A stretch of 64,000 nucleotides of DNA from Salinilacustrithrix sp003476595 (GCA_963972525.1 CAXAUZ010000002.1:124001-188000), one strand, 5' to 3'; counted from the stretch's first letter, positions 33,059-42,268 are shown. Numbers and translations: made by a program. The notes: generated from the sequence alone by a model not told the origin.

Positions 33059-33232
33059 TCACGATGCCCAGGTGAGGAAGTCGTCGAGCTTGGCCTGCAT
33101 CTCGTCGCCGCTCGAGCCGGCGAGCACGATTTGCTCGTGGTCGTCGGTCTCGATCAGCACGAAGTGCGCATCGTCCGAGGTCGCGCGCTCGACGGTCTCG
33201 GTGCGGTTGCGGAAGCGTCCCATGATCTCCAT
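33059..33232 (-). CDS. Small hypothetical protein, 57 aa
   Basis: Reads MEIMGRFRNRTETVERA ... DDFLTWAS. Contains an amphipathic C-terminal helix (DEMQAKLDDFLTWAS) and a central beta part (AHFVLIETDDHEQIVLAGSS). The codon pattern is as in neighbours, so I accept it despite its size. ATG 33223 with a GGAG just upstream is an alternative start. It lies 16 bp upstream of the macrodomain gene on the same strand. Confidence 0.6.
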   Translation of the reverse strand: MEIMGRFRNRTETVERATSDDAHFVLIETDDHEQIVLAGSSGDEMQAKLDDFLTWAS

Positions 33233-33501
33233 GCGGGCGTCCGTACCCCACGCTCCGCGGCGGCCAGACCGAACCGTTCATGACGATCTGATCTCGACCC
33301 GGCCGATCGGGTCGGGGTGCGAGGCGCGGACGGGGCGACCAAGGTCACAGGCGCAATGTTGCGGTTCTGTTGCGAGATGCCGATAGAAAGGTGTCTTCCC
33401 AAGCAACGCCTGGAAAGGCGCGCCGCGCCGGGACGGATCTCGAAACGGGACCGTCATGTGGTGCAGCGTCCCCGTCTCCATCTCCCCCCAGGAGGGTCTC
33501 C
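33233..33501. other. 269-bp intergenic region, no gene seen
   Basis: Separates two divergent genes. The stretch around 33350-33400 is locally richer in A/T than its surroundings and may hold the promoter of the transglycosylase lipoprotein gene. No riboswitch or RNA gene could be supported; I looked for a ydaO/c-di-AMP pattern because of the downstream cell-wall gene and did not find it. Confidence 0.5.
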
Positions 33502-33867
33502 GTGACCACATCTCCCACCCTGCGCCGCCGCGCGCGTCGCCTCCCGCTGCTGGCGGTGTTCGCCATCGCCCTGCTCGGCGGGGCCGCCTGCACGCCCCAG
33601 CAGCAGATCGCCGCCGTGTTCGGTGACCGTGCTCCCGAAGCACAGCGGGTCGCCCACTGCGAATCGACCATGAACCCCGCGGCGGTCAGCTCGACCAACG
33701 ACCACGGCCTGTTCCAGATCAACGCCCGGTACCACCAGGCCAGCTTCGAGCGGGTCACCGGCCAGCCGTGGCACATGGTCTACGACGCCTTCTGGAACAC
33801 CGTGTACGCCAAGCACCTCCACGACCAGCAGGGCTGGGCGCCCTGGACCTGCCGCTACGCGGCCTGA
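33502..33867 (+). CDS. Small lytic-transglycosylase-like lipoprotein
   Basis: 121 residues. Signal peptide with a lipobox-type LLGGAAC, then a compact lysozyme-like domain: catalytic Glu in HCESTMNP, GLFQINARYH and a closing WTCRYAA. Length suggests a minimal SLT/Rpf-like peptidoglycan hydrolase. GTG start with a strong CAGGAGGG Shine-Dalgarno. Confidence 0.8.
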   Translation: MTTSPTLRRRARRLPLLAVFAIALLGGAACTPQQQIAAVFGDRAPEAQRVAHCESTMNPAAVSSTNDHGLFQINARYHQASFERVTGQPWHMVYDAFWNTVYAKHLHDQQGWAPWTCRYAA

Positions 33868-33924
33868 GGTTCCTGAACGCTCCGTGCACGTGGCCGCCGG
33901 TATCGCCGGCGGCCACGGTCGCGC

Positions 33925-35733
33925 TCAGCGGGCCTTCATCGTCCGGCCCTTGCCGCCGCCGTTGCCGCCGCCCTTCGTGCCCCCGCCGTCGGTCGGCTCA
34001 TCCGTGCCGGTCGAGGTCACGGAGACCACGACCAGGTTCGACCCGGCCGAACCGGAGCCGTTCGTGGCGACCACCTGGTACCGGAAGGTGCCCGAGCCGG
34101 GCGTGTCGGACCAGGTCGACCCGGAGCCATCGAGGGTCCCGAGCAGCGTGCGACCCCGGTAGGAGCCGTTCTTGTGCCGGCTCTCCCGGTAGACCTCGAA
34201 GGTGGTGACCGAGGCATCCGCGCCCCAGCCGAGGGTGACCGTTCCGTCCGACTGCGTGGCGGTCAGGGCCGGCTCGGTCGGGACGGACACGTCCGGCTCC
34301 GGCTCGTCGGGGAGACCCGCCGGGAGGACCCCGGTGAGCCGGTAGCGGCCGAGGGAGGCGTAGTCGCTGTAGCCGCTCGTGGCGGGGTCGCCGGCGCCGA
34401 CGCCGTCGACGATCACGGCGTAGGTCCCGGCGGGGATCGTCGCGTCCAGCTGCGCTCCCAGGCCCGGAGGGTCGACGTCGGCCACGACGGTGCCGGCGTC
34501 GTCCACGAGCCGGAGCGCGAGGTCGAGGTTGGCGCCGAGCGAGACCGGCGACGCCGTGAGCTCGAGCACCCCGCCGCCGGTGGTGAAGGAGAACGCGTCG
34601 ACGTCGGTGCGGCTCCCGATGTGGCCGGCGACATCGACCTCGGACCCCAGCCCGGTGGCGTCGGCGAGGGTGCCGCCGTGGTCGTCGGTGGCGGGCGTGC
34701 CGCCGTTGGTCGCGATGACGGTGAGGTCGTTCTCGCCGTTGTTCGCGTCGGCGTACTCGCCGCGCGACCACTGGCTGACCGAGGCGTAGTACCCGACCCC
34801 CATGATCGGCGCCCAGTCGCCGTGCCCGGCGTAGTACCCGATGGTGGAGGTCCCGTCGTGGCGCAGGCCGAGGTTGTGGCCGGCCTCGTGGCTGACGGCC
34901 TCGGCGATCGACTTCGCCGAGTACCCGTTCAGGTAGACCCAGGCCGGCTGGTACCGGTCGTGGGACCAACCCGTGGAGTCCGAGCCGCCGTAGGCGTCGA
35001 AGGTGCCCACGTAGGCGACGCCACCGCAGCCGTTGCAGTTGCTGGCGGTGGGGGTGATGGCCACCCGTGTCCCGTACTCCTGATCGCTCGAGGTGGTGCG
35101 TCGGATGGCGTCGATGCCTGGGTCCTCGGTCGTCACGTCGATGGCGAACGGGGCGAAGTCCTCGGCGACCCGCTGCCAGACCTCGATGATCGCCCGTCGC
35201 TCCGTCTCCGAGAAGGTGGTCGGATCCTGGTCGGTGTCGTAGGGCTGCGCCGGCGTCTTGTCGTCCCAGCCCGACGTGGCCGGGTCGTGACCGTCGAAGT
35301 CGAGGTGGATGACCCGATCCGCGCCGGGCCGGGAGTGGAGGCGGAGCGCCTCGGAGGTGGGGTGGTCGAGCCACGCGGGGTCGGTGACGGCGCTCGTCGC
35401 CGGCTCGGCATGGTCGGCGATGCCCTGGTCGATGAAGAGCAGGGCGCCGGTCTCGTCGAGCCAGAGCTCGTCGTCGGCGCGGAGGTCTCGACGGAGCTCG
35501 TCGGGGCTGATGCCGTTGGCCCGGGCGACGTCGGGCAGTCGCTCGCCGAGCGCCCGGATCGCCGCCTCGCCGTGCATGCGCTCCTCGAGCACCTGGGCGG
35601 GGGCACCGGGTCGCTCGGGTGCAGCAGCGCCGGCGCTGCCGGGTGCGGTGGCGAACGTGGCTGCGCCGACGGCGGCGGCGACGAGTGCCGCCGCCATGCG
35701 GGCGCGGCCGGGGTTGATGCGGTTCTCGGGCAC
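33925..35733 (-). CDS. Secreted metzincin-type zinc protease with PPC and FnIII-like domains
   Basis: 602 residues: signal peptide (ALVAAAVGAATFATAPGSAGAAA), propeptide-like region, and a catalytic domain with VSHEAGHNLGLRHDG, the extended HExxHxxGxxHD of metzincins, and a downstream Met-turn-like IMGVGYY. Then a bacterial pre-peptidase C-terminal beta-domain (VDAFSFTTGGGVLELTASP), a FnIII-like segment (LTATQSDGTVTLGWGADASVTTFEVYRE) and a Gly/Lys-rich tail ending KGRTMKAR. GTG 35733 is preceded by GGGAGGGAACC, which decides the start. It cleaves extracellular protein; monocistronic. Confidence 0.9.
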   Translation of the reverse strand: MPENRINPGRARMAAALVAAAVGAATFATAPGSAGAAAPERPGAPAQVLEERMHGEAAIRALGERLPDVARANGISPDELRRDLRADDELWLDETGALLFIDQGIADHAEPATSAVTDPAWLDHPTSEALRLHSRPGADRVIHLDFDGHDPATSGWDDKTPAQPYDTDQDPTTFSETERRAIIEVWQRVAEDFAPFAIDVTTEDPGIDAIRRTTSSDQEYGTRVAITPTASNCNGCGGVAYVGTFDAYGGSDSTGWSHDRYQPAWVYLNGYSAKSIAEAVSHEAGHNLGLRHDGTSTIGYYAGHGDWAPIMGVGYYASVSQWSRGEYADANNGENDLTVIATNGGTPATDDHGGTLADATGLGSEVDVAGHIGSRTDVDAFSFTTGGGVLELTASPVSLGANLDLALRLVDDAGTVVADVDPPGLGAQLDATIPAGTYAVIVDGVGAGDPATSGYSDYASLGRYRLTGVLPAGLPDEPEPDVSVPTEPALTATQSDGTVTLGWGADASVTTFEVYRESRHKNGSYRGRTLLGTLDGSGSTWSDTPGSGTFRYQVVATNGSGSAGSNLVVVSVTSTGTDEPTDGGGTKGGGNGGGKGRTMKAR

Positions 35734-35880
35734 GGTTCCCTCCCAGGGTCTCCCTCTGGGCAGGACCATCGGCTGCTTCCCCCGCTGGGTTGAGCAGTTC
35801 GTGCCGTTGTCCCGGATGTGGGGGTCGTGCCACTACCTTGCCGCCACGACTGCTCGACGACGAGATGAGGGGAATCTGTG

Positions 35881-36807
35881 ATGGGGCTCTGCGAGGGACG
35901 GGTCGCGATCGTGACCGGCGCCGGCCGAGGCATCGGCCGGGAGCACGCGCTGATGCTGGCCGAGCACGGTGCGGCCGTGGTGGTCAACGACGTGGGCGGC
36001 GCACCCGACGGCAGCGGCACCGACGCGACGCCGGCCGAGCAGGTCGTCGCCGAGATCGAGGCCATGGGTGGCCGGGCCGTCGCCAACGCCGACGACGTGG
36101 CCGACTGGGACGGCGCCAGGCGGATGGTCGACCAGGCGGTGGACGCCTTCGGTCGCCTCGACGTGCTGGTCAACAACGCCGGCATCCTCCGCGACCGCAT
36201 GCTCGTCAACATGAGCGAGACCGAGTGGGACGCCGTCGTGCGCGTCCACCTGAAGGGCACCTTCGCCCCGGCCCGCCACGCCGCCGAGCACTGGCGCAAC
36301 CAGGCCAAGGCCGGCGAGGAGGTGGACGCCCGCATCATCAACACCACCTCGGTGTCGGGCATCTACGGCAACATCGGCCAGACCAACTACGGCGCCGCCA
36401 AGATGGGCATCGCCGGGTTCACGATCATCGCCGCCCTCGAGCTCGCCCGCTACGGCATCACCGTCAACGCCATCTCGCCCGGCGCCCTCACCCGGCTCAC
36501 CGAGGGCCTGCGGGCCGAGCCGCCGTCCGAGGCGGACCGCGAGGCGCAGTCACCGCGCTGGATCGCCCCGATCTGCACGTGGCTCGCGTCGCCGCTGTCG
36601 AAGAACGTCACCGGCCGGGTCTTCCAGGTCCACGGCCAGGAGATCGCCATCGCCGAGTCCTGGCACCGGGGCCCCACCACCGACAACGTCGAGGACCCCG
36701 AGGCGATGACCGACGTGGTCGCCCGCCTCATGGCCGATGCCCGCCCCAACGCCGACATGCACGGCGACGACGCCGAGGGGCCGGGGCGGCCCGGCCGCAC
36801 GATCTGA
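35881..36807 (+). CDS. SDR, multifunctional beta-oxidation type (hydroxyacyl-CoA dehydrogenase-like)
   Basis: 308 residues. TGAGRGIG cofactor loop, NDVGG, the long insertion before EIEAMGGRA, NNAG, catalytic Ser in NTTSVSGIYG and YGAAK. The GGAPDGSGTDATPAEQVV insert is the hallmark of the (3R)-hydroxyacyl-CoA dehydrogenase domain of peroxisomal MFE-2-like proteins. Preceded by AGGGGAATCTGTG. The stop overlaps the start of the MFS gene. Confidence 0.88.
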   Translation: MGLCEGRVAIVTGAGRGIGREHALMLAEHGAAVVVNDVGGAPDGSGTDATPAEQVVAEIEAMGGRAVANADDVADWDGARRMVDQAVDAFGRLDVLVNNAGILRDRMLVNMSETEWDAVVRVHLKGTFAPARHAAEHWRNQAKAGEEVDARIINTTSVSGIYGNIGQTNYGAAKMGIAGFTIIAALELARYGITVNAISPGALTRLTEGLRAEPPSEADREAQSPRWIAPICTWLASPLSKNVTGRVFQVHGQEIAIAESWHRGPTTDNVEDPEAMTDVVARLMADARPNADMHGDDAEGPGRPGRTI

Positions 36808-38000
36808 ACCGACCGCCGAGGTCCGGGCCGGTCCCGTCCCACCGCCGCGGGCAGCGGTGGGCGGTCACGGCCGTCTTCTTCGTCAACGGCGTCACCTTCG
36901 CGTCCTGGCTGCCCCGCATCCCCGAGGTGCGGGACCGCCTCGACATCGGCCTCGGCGCGCTCGGCGCCGTCCTGCTCGGCACGGGCCTCGGCGGGCTGCT
37001 GGCGAGCGCCGCGGGCGGCGCGCTGGTCGATCGGCTGGGCAGCCGGCGCAGCTGCGTCGCCGCCGGCGTCCTGCTGTCGCTGGGGTTGCCGCTGATCGCC
37101 GTCGCCTCCACCCCGGTCGCGCTCGCCGGGATCCTCGTCGCCCTCGGCGCGGTGGACGTGCTGACCGACATCGGCATGAACGTCCAGGCCGCGCAGGTCC
37201 AGCGGGAGGCCTCCGCGTCGGTGATGCAGCGGTTCCACGGCGCCTGGAGCGTCGGTGCGCTCACCGGCGCGGCGGTGGCGTCGGCGGCGGCAGCGGCCGA
37301 GGTGTCCCTCGGCTGGCAGCTCGTCGCCACCTCCGCGGTGCTGATCTCGACGATCGCCTACGCATCCCGTCACCTGTCGGTCCGGGACGACCCACCGGCA
37401 CCCCAGATCGACGGCACCCGGCGAGCACCGGTCCTCGCACTGCTCGCCGCCGTCGCGCTCGCCATGGCCATCGTCGAGGGGGCGCCGGGGGAGTGGGCGG
37501 CCGTGTTCGGCGCCGACGTCCACGACGCCGGGCCCGGCGTGGCCGGCCTCGGGTACCTGGCCATGTCGGCGGGCATGGTCACGGGGCGCTTCACTGGCGA
37601 TGCCGCCACCGACCGTCTCGGACCCGAGCGCGTCCTGCGGGTCGCGCTCGGCCTCGTCGGCATCGGTCTCGCCGTGGTGGTCCTGTCGCCGGGCATCGCC
37701 GTGGCCGTCGCCGGGTTCGCGACGATCGGGCTGGGGGTGTCCGTGCTGTTCCCGGCCCTCTACCTCTCCGCCGCGGATCGCGAGGGCATCCCCGCCGGCC
37801 TCGGGCTCGGGGTGATGTCCACCGGAGCCCGCTTCGGGTTCCTCGTGTCTCCGCCCCTGGTCGGGGCCATCGCCGGTGCGACCTCGCTGCGGCTGGCGCT
37901 GGGCCTCGTGGTCGGCACGGCAGCGATCGCGGCGCTGACCCTCGAGGCCGCCCTCAGCCGCGCCGGCGGTCCGGCCGCCGGCGCCGCTCCGGGCCGCTGA
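36804..38000 (+). CDS. Major facilitator superfamily transporter, apparent CTG start
   Basis: 398 residues, 12 predicted helices, with the GGALVDRLGSRR loop between helices 2 and 3 and GRFTGDAATDRLGPERV in the second half. FucP/AraJ-like group with GVTFASWLPRIPEVRDRL in the first helix. No ATG, GTG or TTG is available before helix 1; the only plausible start is the CTG at 36804, which makes a 4-bp CTGA overlap with the SDR stop. Substrate unknown. Confidence 0.8.
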   Translation: MNRPPRSGPVPSHRRGQRWAVTAVFFVNGVTFASWLPRIPEVRDRLDIGLGALGAVLLGTGLGGLLASAAGGALVDRLGSRRSCVAAGVLLSLGLPLIAVASTPVALAGILVALGAVDVLTDIGMNVQAAQVQREASASVMQRFHGAWSVGALTGAAVASAAAAAEVSLGWQLVATSAVLISTIAYASRHLSVRDDPPAPQIDGTRRAPVLALLAAVALAMAIVEGAPGEWAAVFGADVHDAGPGVAGLGYLAMSAGMVTGRFTGDAATDRLGPERVLRVALGLVGIGLAVVVLSPGIAVAVAGFATIGLGVSVLFPALYLSAADREGIPAGLGLGVMSTGARFGFLVSPPLVGAIAGATSLRLALGLVVGTAAIAALTLEAALSRAGGPAAGAAPGR

Positions 38001-38043
38001 CGGCCAAGGAGCCCACCGGCCCGCCGGACCGTCGGCCCGTCAG

Positions 38044-40194
38044 TCAGCGGTCCCGGGGTCCGGAGGTGGGGACCGCCACCACGAGCAGGCCACCCTCGGC
38101 CCGGGCGACCCCGAGCACGTCGTCGTCGGCACGCGGGCCGAGGACCGACACCGACGGGGCGCCGCCCTCGTCGAAGATCGCCTCGGAGGGGACCTCCCAG
38201 GCCGCGTCGCCGTCGGGGTCGAGGGCCTCGAGGAACGCCCCGCCGAAGCTGGCCAGCACCACGGTGCCGTCGTCCAGGCCGATGACCTGGCCGTCGTTGT
38301 TGGTGAAGCTGGTCGGCCGGGCCGTCCAGCGGACCGAGCCGTCACCCAGGTCGAAGGCGCTGATCTCCTGGCTGCCGGTGAAGCCGACCACGGTGTCACC
38401 GGTCACCGTGAACCAGCGGGGGGCCCGCTGGCCTTCGTCGAGCTCCACGTCCCACACCACGTCCCCGTCGGGGTCGAGCGCCACGATCCGCTCGCGCTCG
38501 CCGGAGAGGCCGACCACCAGACCGCCGTCGGGGGTGCCCACGGCGCCTCGCCGTCCGGGCACCTGCCCGTCGAGCTCGGCCACCTCGGTCACCGATCCGT
38601 CGGTCGGGTCGAGACGGGCGATCCGGGTGGTCTCGCCCTCGCGCCAGCCCACCCAGGCCCCATCGTCCACGGGCACGAGGTCGAAGGAGTTGCCCGACTC
38701 GAGCTCGGTCTCCCAGCGGTGGGACAGGTCGGCCCGGTCGTAGCCGAGGAGCCGCCCCCCGGCGACCAGGACCACCTGGTCGCCCAGCGCGAGCAGCTCG
38801 GTCCCGTTGCTGAGGCTGGGTTCGCCGGCGGCGCGGTCCGGATCGTGCCGGCGGTCGTCGAGCACGGTTCCGCTGGTGGCGTCGACCGCCACCAGCGCCG
38901 GGTTGCCATCGGGCCCGGCGAGCGGTCCGTTCGTCTCGGCCACGGCCACCACGACGTCGCCGTCGACCCCGACCCGGACGGGTGCCGCGATGCCCTCGAC
39001 CCGCCACAGCTCCTCCCCGTCCTCGACGGAGAGGCCGATGAGCAGCGAGCGAGACCGCTCGACGCTGCGTGCCTGGACGACGACCACGTCGCCGACCAGC
39101 GTGCTGGTGGTGGGGTCTCCGGTGTCGGGCACCAGGCTGCTCCACGACACGAGGATGTCGGCCAGCTCCGCCGGCTCGTCGTCCTCGGGTTCGGCGGTGC
39201 CGCCACCGGCCTGGGGCTCGAGCTCGAGGCCAGCCGCCTCCTGCTGGCGGGACGCGAGGTCGGCCGCCCCCTGGTCGTCGAGGACGAGCACGTCGAAGGT
39301 GCAGCGCTCCAGGCGGGGGCTCCCGCTGACGCCGGCCGCCCGGCACGCCGCCTCGGCGGCCCTCCGCTCCTCGTCGGAGAAGTCCTCGACCCGGATCTGC
39401 CGCGCCGGGAAGGTCGGGTCCCAGTAGTCGTCGGGGCCGAGGCCGTCGGCGTAGTCGAACAGGGTCGTGTCGTCCGTGACGCGCCACGCCTCGGCCAGGC
39501 CGGGGTGCAGCTCCTCCCACGTCTCCTCGATGAGGAGGCTCCCGTCGGCGAGCACGAGGTCGTTGGTGCTGTCGCCGTCGGCATCGCCCAGCAGGCCCTC
39601 GAGGGAGCCGCGGTCGTCCTCGGGCGGGTCCACGAGGACGCCCATCATCCTCGGGTGCAGGTTCAGGTGGACGGCGCCCGCGCCCTCGGGTCCCTGGATC
39701 ACGATCTGGTCGTCGAGGCGGTGGACGTAGGTGTGCCCGGTCGTGCGGAAGGCCGAACCGACCTCCAGCTCGACGATCTCGCCGTCGATGCGCAGCACCT
39801 CGCCGTCGCCCACGACGGTGATGCGGTCCTCGGTGATCCGCACGGCCACGGCGGTGATGCCCGACACGAACTCGCCGATGGGCTCCTGGCGCCACTGCAC
39901 CTCGAAGCGGCCGTCGTCGCTGCGGCTGGCCACCAGCTCCGCTGCCGTCTGGAGCGAGTAGTGCCGCTCGTCGAAGGTGCTCTGGTGCGGTTCGCCGCTG
40001 CCTTCGCCGCAGCCCGTGCAGGGGGGCGGTGGATCGCAATCGATGTCCAGCTGCCCGGGCGCGGCCAGGCCCCCGGCGGAGTACGTCGGGCCACCCGGCC
40101 CGCCGGGGCTCTCGCAGGGAAGCGGGGGCTGGCAGGCGTTGAGCGTGAGCAGGCCACCGACGCCGAGGACGAGGGACAGGAGGAAGCGCTTCAC
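38044..40194 (-). CDS. Lipoprotein with VWD domain and beta-propeller
   Basis: 716 residues. Lipobox LLTLNAC (signal LLSLVLGVGG), a Pro/Cys-rich segment, then a von Willebrand type D-like module: GEPHQSTFDERHYSLQTA, FEVQWRQEP, and LLGDADGDSTNDL equals the GLLGNFNGD motif of VWD. After a linker with FDVLVLDDQG, a PQQ-like propeller follows with repeated DPDGD-VWDVEL, LDPTDGSV and LDDGTVVLASFGG blades. Surface-exposed, Ca-binding likely. GTG start in a GTGA overlap with the upstream prsW-like gene; third gene of the surface operon. Confidence 0.85.
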   Translation of the reverse strand: MKRFLLSLVLGVGGLLTLNACQPPLPCESPGGPGGPTYSAGGLAAPGQLDIDCDPPPPCTGCGEGSGEPHQSTFDERHYSLQTAAELVASRSDDGRFEVQWRQEPIGEFVSGITAVAVRITEDRITVVGDGEVLRIDGEIVELEVGSAFRTTGHTYVHRLDDQIVIQGPEGAGAVHLNLHPRMMGVLVDPPEDDRGSLEGLLGDADGDSTNDLVLADGSLLIEETWEELHPGLAEAWRVTDDTTLFDYADGLGPDDYWDPTFPARQIRVEDFSDEERRAAEAACRAAGVSGSPRLERCTFDVLVLDDQGAADLASRQQEAAGLELEPQAGGGTAEPEDDEPAELADILVSWSSLVPDTGDPTTSTLVGDVVVVQARSVERSRSLLIGLSVEDGEELWRVEGIAAPVRVGVDGDVVVAVAETNGPLAGPDGNPALVAVDATSGTVLDDRRHDPDRAAGEPSLSNGTELLALGDQVVLVAGGRLLGYDRADLSHRWETELESGNSFDLVPVDDGAWVGWREGETTRIARLDPTDGSVTEVAELDGQVPGRRGAVGTPDGGLVVGLSGERERIVALDPDGDVVWDVELDEGQRAPRWFTVTGDTVVGFTGSQEISAFDLGDGSVRWTARPTSFTNNDGQVIGLDDGTVVLASFGGAFLEALDPDGDAAWEVPSEAIFDEGGAPSVSVLGPRADDDVLGVARAEGGLLVVAVPTSGPRDR

Positions 40195-41201
40195 GACGTC
40201 ACCTCGGGCGAGGTGGAGCGGGCCGCAGCCCGTTCCAGGGAGGGCAGGGAGTGGGCCCGGAGGGCCATGAGCCGCAGCACCACGTGGGCCCGGTGCCAGC
40301 GCTGCACCTTGCGGGCGGGGGTGGACCCGCCGGCCGCGATGGCCGGGATGCTCCGGGCGAAGCGGGAGGCCGTGCCCTCGCTGCGCCGCTGGACCCGGCG
40401 GGTCTCCACCACCAGGGCCACGACGAGGCCGGCGGCCAGCAACCCGGGCACCAGCCACCCGTCGAGGAGCGCACCCCGCCACTCCTCGCGGGTGCCGAGG
40501 TCGTTCCAGGTGCCGTGGTCGAAGGTGACGAGCGCGACGGCGGCCAGCGGCACGAGCGCCGTGATCCGCCGGTCCTTGTGGGTGGCCCAGAACCCGAGGG
40601 CGAGGCCGACGAGGCCGGTCCACACGGCGTGGCCGGCCACGGTGCCGACATCGGTGTGCATGGTGGGGAAGATCCAGCTGAGCGGGGTGTCGAAGCCGCT
40701 GCTCGACACCCGGGCCCAGAGCGCGTCCTCGTGCATCCCGTATCCGGAGCCGGCGGCCACGCCGAGGATCGCGAGGTCGACGGCGCCCGGGGTGCCGGCG
40801 TCCCGCCGGCGACGGAAGAGCACCAGCACCACGGCCAGCGGCACCAGCTTCATGAGCTCCTCGATGATCGGGACGGCGACGGTGAGCTGCCAGAAGTCCT
40901 GCTCACCGAGCCAGTCCCCGGTCTGCTCGCCGAGGGTGAGCGAGAGCCAGATGGCGGTGAACCATCCGCCGAGCCAGGCGCCGGCCACGTTGAACAGCGT
41001 GCGGGACCGGGCCAGGTGGGACACCACGAACAGCCAGCCCACGATCCAGGCGTGGTGCCCGGTCGAGGTGAGGAACCGGGACCAGTCGCCGTCGACGAGC
41101 TGGGGGAGGCCCCACGCGAGGATCCCGATCGACACGAGCATCGACAGCCGGGCGATCCACGGCCAGGGGAGGCGCCCGAGCAGCCGTGCGAGGGCGCGCA
41201 T
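40191..41201 (-). CDS. PrsW-family intramembrane metalloprotease
   Basis: 336 residues, eight or more hydrophobic helices. Catalytic-type EExxK (IIEELMKLVPLAV) and the conserved GYGMHEDALW and VAGHAVWTG histidine motifs are present. PrsW of Bacillus performs site-1 cleavage of an anti-sigma factor in membrane stress response. Here it sits between a collagen-like protein gene (TGATG overlap) and the VWD lipoprotein (GTGA overlap), so its target may be one of these rather than an anti-sigma factor. A GTG at 41204 could also start it. Confidence 0.85.
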   Translation of the reverse strand: MRALARLLGRLPWPWIARLSMLVSIGILAWGLPQLVDGDWSRFLTSTGHHAWIVGWLFVVSHLARSRTLFNVAGAWLGGWFTAIWLSLTLGEQTGDWLGEQDFWQLTVAVPIIEELMKLVPLAVVLVLFRRRRDAGTPGAVDLAILGVAAGSGYGMHEDALWARVSSSGFDTPLSWIFPTMHTDVGTVAGHAVWTGLVGLALGFWATHKDRRITALVPLAAVALVTFDHGTWNDLGTREEWRGALLDGWLVPGLLAAGLVVALVVETRRVQRRSEGTASRFARSIPAIAAGGSTPARKVQRWHRAHVVLRLMALRAHSLPSLERAAARSTSPEVTS

Positions 41202-41956
41202 CACTCGTCACCCCCGTCGCCGTCGCCGGAGTCGCTGTCGCCCTGCCCGGGGTCGCGGTCACGCGCGCCGAGGATGTCGTCGAGGGTGTCCTGCTTGTCG
41301 GTGTTGTACTTGTCGATCGTCTTGGCCCCGTCGACCGCGGTCTCGGTGGACTTCACGCCGAGCTCGAGGAGGTAGTCGAGCGCACCCTTCTTCTTGTGTT
41401 TCTTCGTGGCCCGGTCGTCGACGCGATCCTTGTACGCGTCCTGGATGATCTGCTCGTCAGCCGTCGGGTCGTCGCTGTTCAGGACCTCGTGGGACTCCCT
41501 GGCGATGTCGATGAGCTCCTCGATGGCCTTCCTGCCGCTGTCGACCAGGTCCGACAGGGTCGGGTCGTCGTCCTCGCCTCCGCCGCCGCCCCCTTCGCCG
41601 GGCTGATCGCCCGGCTGGTCGCCGGGTCCGTCACCGTCACCGGGACCGTCCCCGTCACCGCCGTCGCCAGGGCCGTCGGGACCGTCACCCTCCGGACCGG
41701 GTGGCGGACCATCCGGGCCGCCGGGGCCGTCGGGGCCGCCGGGGCCGCCGGGGCCGCCGGGGCCGCCGGGTCCACCCGGTCCGCCGGGTCCACCCGGTCC
41801 GCCCGGCCCACCAGGTCCGCCGGGACCGCCCGGCCCACCCGTGCTCGGGCCCAGGCCCGGCCCGGCGCCGGGACCGGTGCCGGGCATGGGAGGTCCGCCG
41901 TTGGGGCCGGAGGCCAGCGACTGCAGCCAGTCGCCGATCGCCTCGAGCACGCTCAC
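41201..41956 (-). CDS. Collagen-like Gly-Pro repeat protein
   Basis: 251 residues. A short head (VSVLEAIGDWLQSLASG) leads to about 20 uninterrupted GGP/GPx triplets (41640-41880), a collagen-like stalk, then an acidic Asp/Gly stretch and a C-terminal helical domain (LSDLVDSGRKAIEELIDIARESHEVL ... LDYLLELGVKSTETAVDGAKTIDKYN). No signal peptide or membrane helix, so export is uncertain. GTG start. First gene of the operon with PrsW and the VWD lipoprotein. Confidence 0.75.
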   Translation of the reverse strand: MSVLEAIGDWLQSLASGPNGGPPMPGTGPGAGPGLGPSTGGPGGPGGPGGPGGPGGPGGPGGPGGPGGPGGPGGPDGPGGPDGPPPGPEGDGPDGPGDGGDGDGPGDGDGPGDQPGDQPGEGGGGGGEDDDPTLSDLVDSGRKAIEELIDIARESHEVLNSDDPTADEQIIQDAYKDRVDDRATKKHKKKGALDYLLELGVKSTETAVDGAKTIDKYNTDKQDTLDDILGARDRDPGQGDSDSGDGDGGDE

Positions 41957-42025
41957 CGCAGGCCCTGGTGCGTCCGCATGGCGGCGGAACCTACGGACGG
42001 GGCTGTGAGGAACCTGAAAGCGCGC

Positions 42026-42223
42026 TCAGCTGGGGCCGGAACCCTCGCGGTCCTCGGCCGGGTCGCCCGCGCTCGGAGCGGCGTCGTCGGACTCCATCTG
42101 GTCGACCCGCTTGCGGGCCAGGGCCAGCAGGCCGCCGAAGATCAGCAGCGGCGCGAGCACGAAGAGAATCTCGTCCCAGCCGCCCTGGTGGGCGAGCATT
42201 CGCATCGCAGCGACGGTGACCAT
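42026..42223 (-). CDS. Small single-pass membrane protein
   Basis: 65 residues with one transmembrane helix (ILFVLAPLLIFGGLLALA) then a basic turn and an acidic tail. Leaderless -10 TACCGT 6 nt upstream. Unknown; typical of small regulators or subunits of membrane complexes. Confidence 0.65.
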   Translation of the reverse strand: MVTVAAMRMLAHQGGWDEILFVLAPLLIFGGLLALARKRVDQMESDDAAPSAGDPAEDREGSGPS

Positions 42224-42229
42224 CCCCGC

Positions 42230-42235
42230 ACGGTA
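42230..42235 (-). promoter_or_regulatory. -10 element, leaderless
   Basis: TACCGT on the minus strand, 6 nt before the ATG at 42223. Confidence 0.45.
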
Positions 42236-42268
42236 GGGGTGTCCGCGCCGGGTCCTCCATTCAGGCGG

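Noticed and set aside
33233..33501. Possible ydaO-type (c-di-AMP) riboswitch before the transglycosylase gene
   Set aside because: Position is attractive for actinobacterial cell-wall genes, but the conserved core and pseudoknot pairing could not be found.
41640..41880. Tandem GGP-coding repeats as a CRISPR or minisatellite
   Set aside because: Repeat unit is 9 bp in frame within a coding region, encoding collagen-like triplets; no spacers.
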